From Paraburkholderia aromaticivorans (GTDB lineage: Bacteria > Pseudomonadota > Gammaproteobacteria > Burkholderiales > Burkholderiaceae): a stretch of DNA of 64,000 bases. The notes beneath the pieces are model-generated. The model searched no databases. It was not told the DNA's origin and was given only the letters and a program-made list of their open reading frames with translations. The translations under genes and the position numbers were made by a program. This document shows, piece by piece, positions 63,097-64,000 of this stretch (its first letter is position 1; the number at the start of each line of letters is the position of its first letter). The stretch is taken from contig NZ_CP022991.1 of the NCBI RefSeq assembly GCF_002278075.1, forward strand, positions 434,001 through 498,000, given 5' to 3'.

Positions 63097-64000
63097 ATGC
63101 GCCGCTCGTTCAATAAAGTTGCCTTACCTACCAAAACCATCGGAACACTTGCGGCTGCGGCGACTGCCGCCGCTCTTGGTGCGCTATGGGTCGAACATCG
63201 CGCATGCAAAGCAGAACGCGACAACCCGCCTGCCGGCCGTTTTGTCGAAGTAGACGGCGTACCGCTTCACTACGTGGACAAGGGCACAGGGCCCGCCGTC
63301 GTGCTTTTGCATGGTAATGCAGTGCTGTTGCAGGATTTTATCGCCAGCGGATTAGTCGACCGGTTAGCTGAGCGCTATCGCGTGATCGCGTTTGACCGCC
63401 CAGGTTTCGGCTACAGCGGCCGGCCACGCGACCGCCTGTGGACCGCACAGGCTCAGGCCGCACTGATAGAACAGGCGCTCGTGCAAATCGGCGTCGTGAA
63501 ACCGGTCGTGCTCGGCCATTCCTGGGGCACTCTGGTCGCGCTGGGTATGGCGGCCGACCGCGCCGCAGACGTACGTGGTCTGGTGCTGGTTTCCGGCTAC
63601 TACTATCCGACGGCACGCGTCGATGTTGCGCTCACCGCGCCGGCAGCGCTCCCTGTCGTTGGGGACATTCTGCGATACACGGTTTCGCCATTGACCGGCC
63701 GACTGTTGTTAAAGCGGGCCGTCGAAGCGATGTTCGCCCCATTGCCCATGCCAGCCGACTTCTTTGATTTTGTTTCTCGAGAAATGATCCTCCGTCCGGT
63801 GCAGCTCAAAGCGGACGCCGAGGATGCCGCGTTCATGATCCCCGCTGCGGCAAAGTACAGTGCCCTTTATCCGAACCTCAAGATGCCGGTCAGCATCTTT
63901 GCGGGAGCGGATGACAAGGTCATTGATCCCCAATCCAATTCAGTGCGATTACATCGCGAAATCACTCATAGCACGCTCGTAATCGCGCCCGGGGCGGGCC
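63097..64000 (+). CDS. Alpha/beta hydrolase with N-terminal membrane anchor (partial)
   Basis: Runs past the right edge; 301 codons are visible. The first ~35 residues have a basic start and a hydrophobic run (TLAAAATAAALGALWVEH), a signal or anchor. Then comes the fold with HG oxyanion turn LLHGNAVLLQD, nucleophile elbow VLGHSWGTL, and a lid segment. The nucleophile serine is about residue 143, and the acid residue is probably Asp in GADDKVIDP. The His lies beyond the end. GGAGA is 7 bases before the ATG. The substrate is unknown. Confidence 0.83.
   Translation, partial: MRRSFNKVALPTKTIGTLAAAATAAALGALWVEHRACKAERDNPPAGRFVEVDGVPLHYVDKGTGPAVVLLHGNAVLLQDFIASGLVDRLAERYRVIAFDRPGFGYSGRPRDRLWTAQAQAALIEQALVQIGVVKPVVLGHSWGTLVALGMAADRAADVRGLVLVSGYYYPTARVDVALTAPAALPVVGDILRYTVSPLTGRLLLKRAVEAMFAPLPMPADFFDFVSREMILRPVQLKADAEDAAFMIPAAAKYSALYPNLKMPVSIFAGADDKVIDPQSNSVRLHREITHSTLVIAPGAG

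Overview
The window is high-GC DNA from a beta-proteobacterium, most likely a Paraburkholderia/Caballeronia-type member of the Burkholderiaceae. The evidence is the cat/ben arrangement, the DUF2970 and DUF934 proteins, the density of AraC/LysR regulators and catabolic operons, and codon use. I saw no rRNA, tRNA or CRISPR array. The content is accessory and catabolic, typical of a second chromosome or megaplasmid; that placement is inference.

Layout. 1-4.4 kb: a gene end, a YfcF-like glutathione transferase, an AraC regulator, and an organic-peroxide block (two ohr paralogues, a VOC protein and a frameshifted ohrR). 4.8-8.1 kb: two convergent exported beta-propeller proteins sharing a hairpin. 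8.5-12.3 kb: an AraC regulator divergent from an extended SDR, and an orphan phytoene-dehydrogenase-like flavoprotein. 12.6-18.9 kb: an AraC regulator divergent from a five-gene operon (SDR, KstD-like flavoprotein, NIPSNAP protein, SDR, aromatic-acid/H+ symporter), which looks like an uncharacterised ring-compound pathway. 19.2-27.5 kb: an opine-type locus (PhyH dioxygenase, SDR, two DadA-like oxidases, a polar amino acid ABC transporter with one permease, an OccR/NocR-like LysR regulator). 27.6-31.2 kb: an M20 amidohydrolase and MFS carrier divergent from a LysR gene. 31.3-37.8 kb: small single genes, including SnoaL/NTF2-like proteins, an AmiC-like binding protein without a signal peptide, a single-domain flavodiiron-type hydrolase, and a GST remnant.

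37.9-41.5 kb: a stressosome (rsbRST) module with HATPase-PP2C and hybrid-kinase genes, carrying lesions in four of its genes. 41.9-45.3 kb: a RibD/DHFR-like reductase, a DUF2970 protein and an IS91-type element with its own tyrosine recombinase. 45.5-49.3 kb: a MocR-type regulator divergent from a nitrite/sulfite reductase and DUF934 pair. 49.4-57.2 kb: the benzoate-catechol block, catC-catB-catR on the minus strand and catA-benABCD-ridA on the plus strand. It converts benzoate to catechol and then to beta-ketoadipate enol-lactone, and ATAC-N7-GTAT type CatR/BenM sites lie in front of catB and between catR and catA. 57.4-64.0 kb: a pyruvate phosphate dikinase fragment, a Tat-exported nitroreductase-like protein, a PNPOx-like protein, a small membrane protein, a TonB-dependent siderophore receptor behind a Fur box, and an alpha/beta hydrolase running off the end.

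Two themes stand out. The first is genuinely uncharacterised catabolic operons, at 13.7-18.9 kb and 19.2-26.5 kb. The second is gene decay: the ohrR, rsbR, rsbS, rsbT-start, hybrid-kinase, VOC, GST and ppdK remnants.
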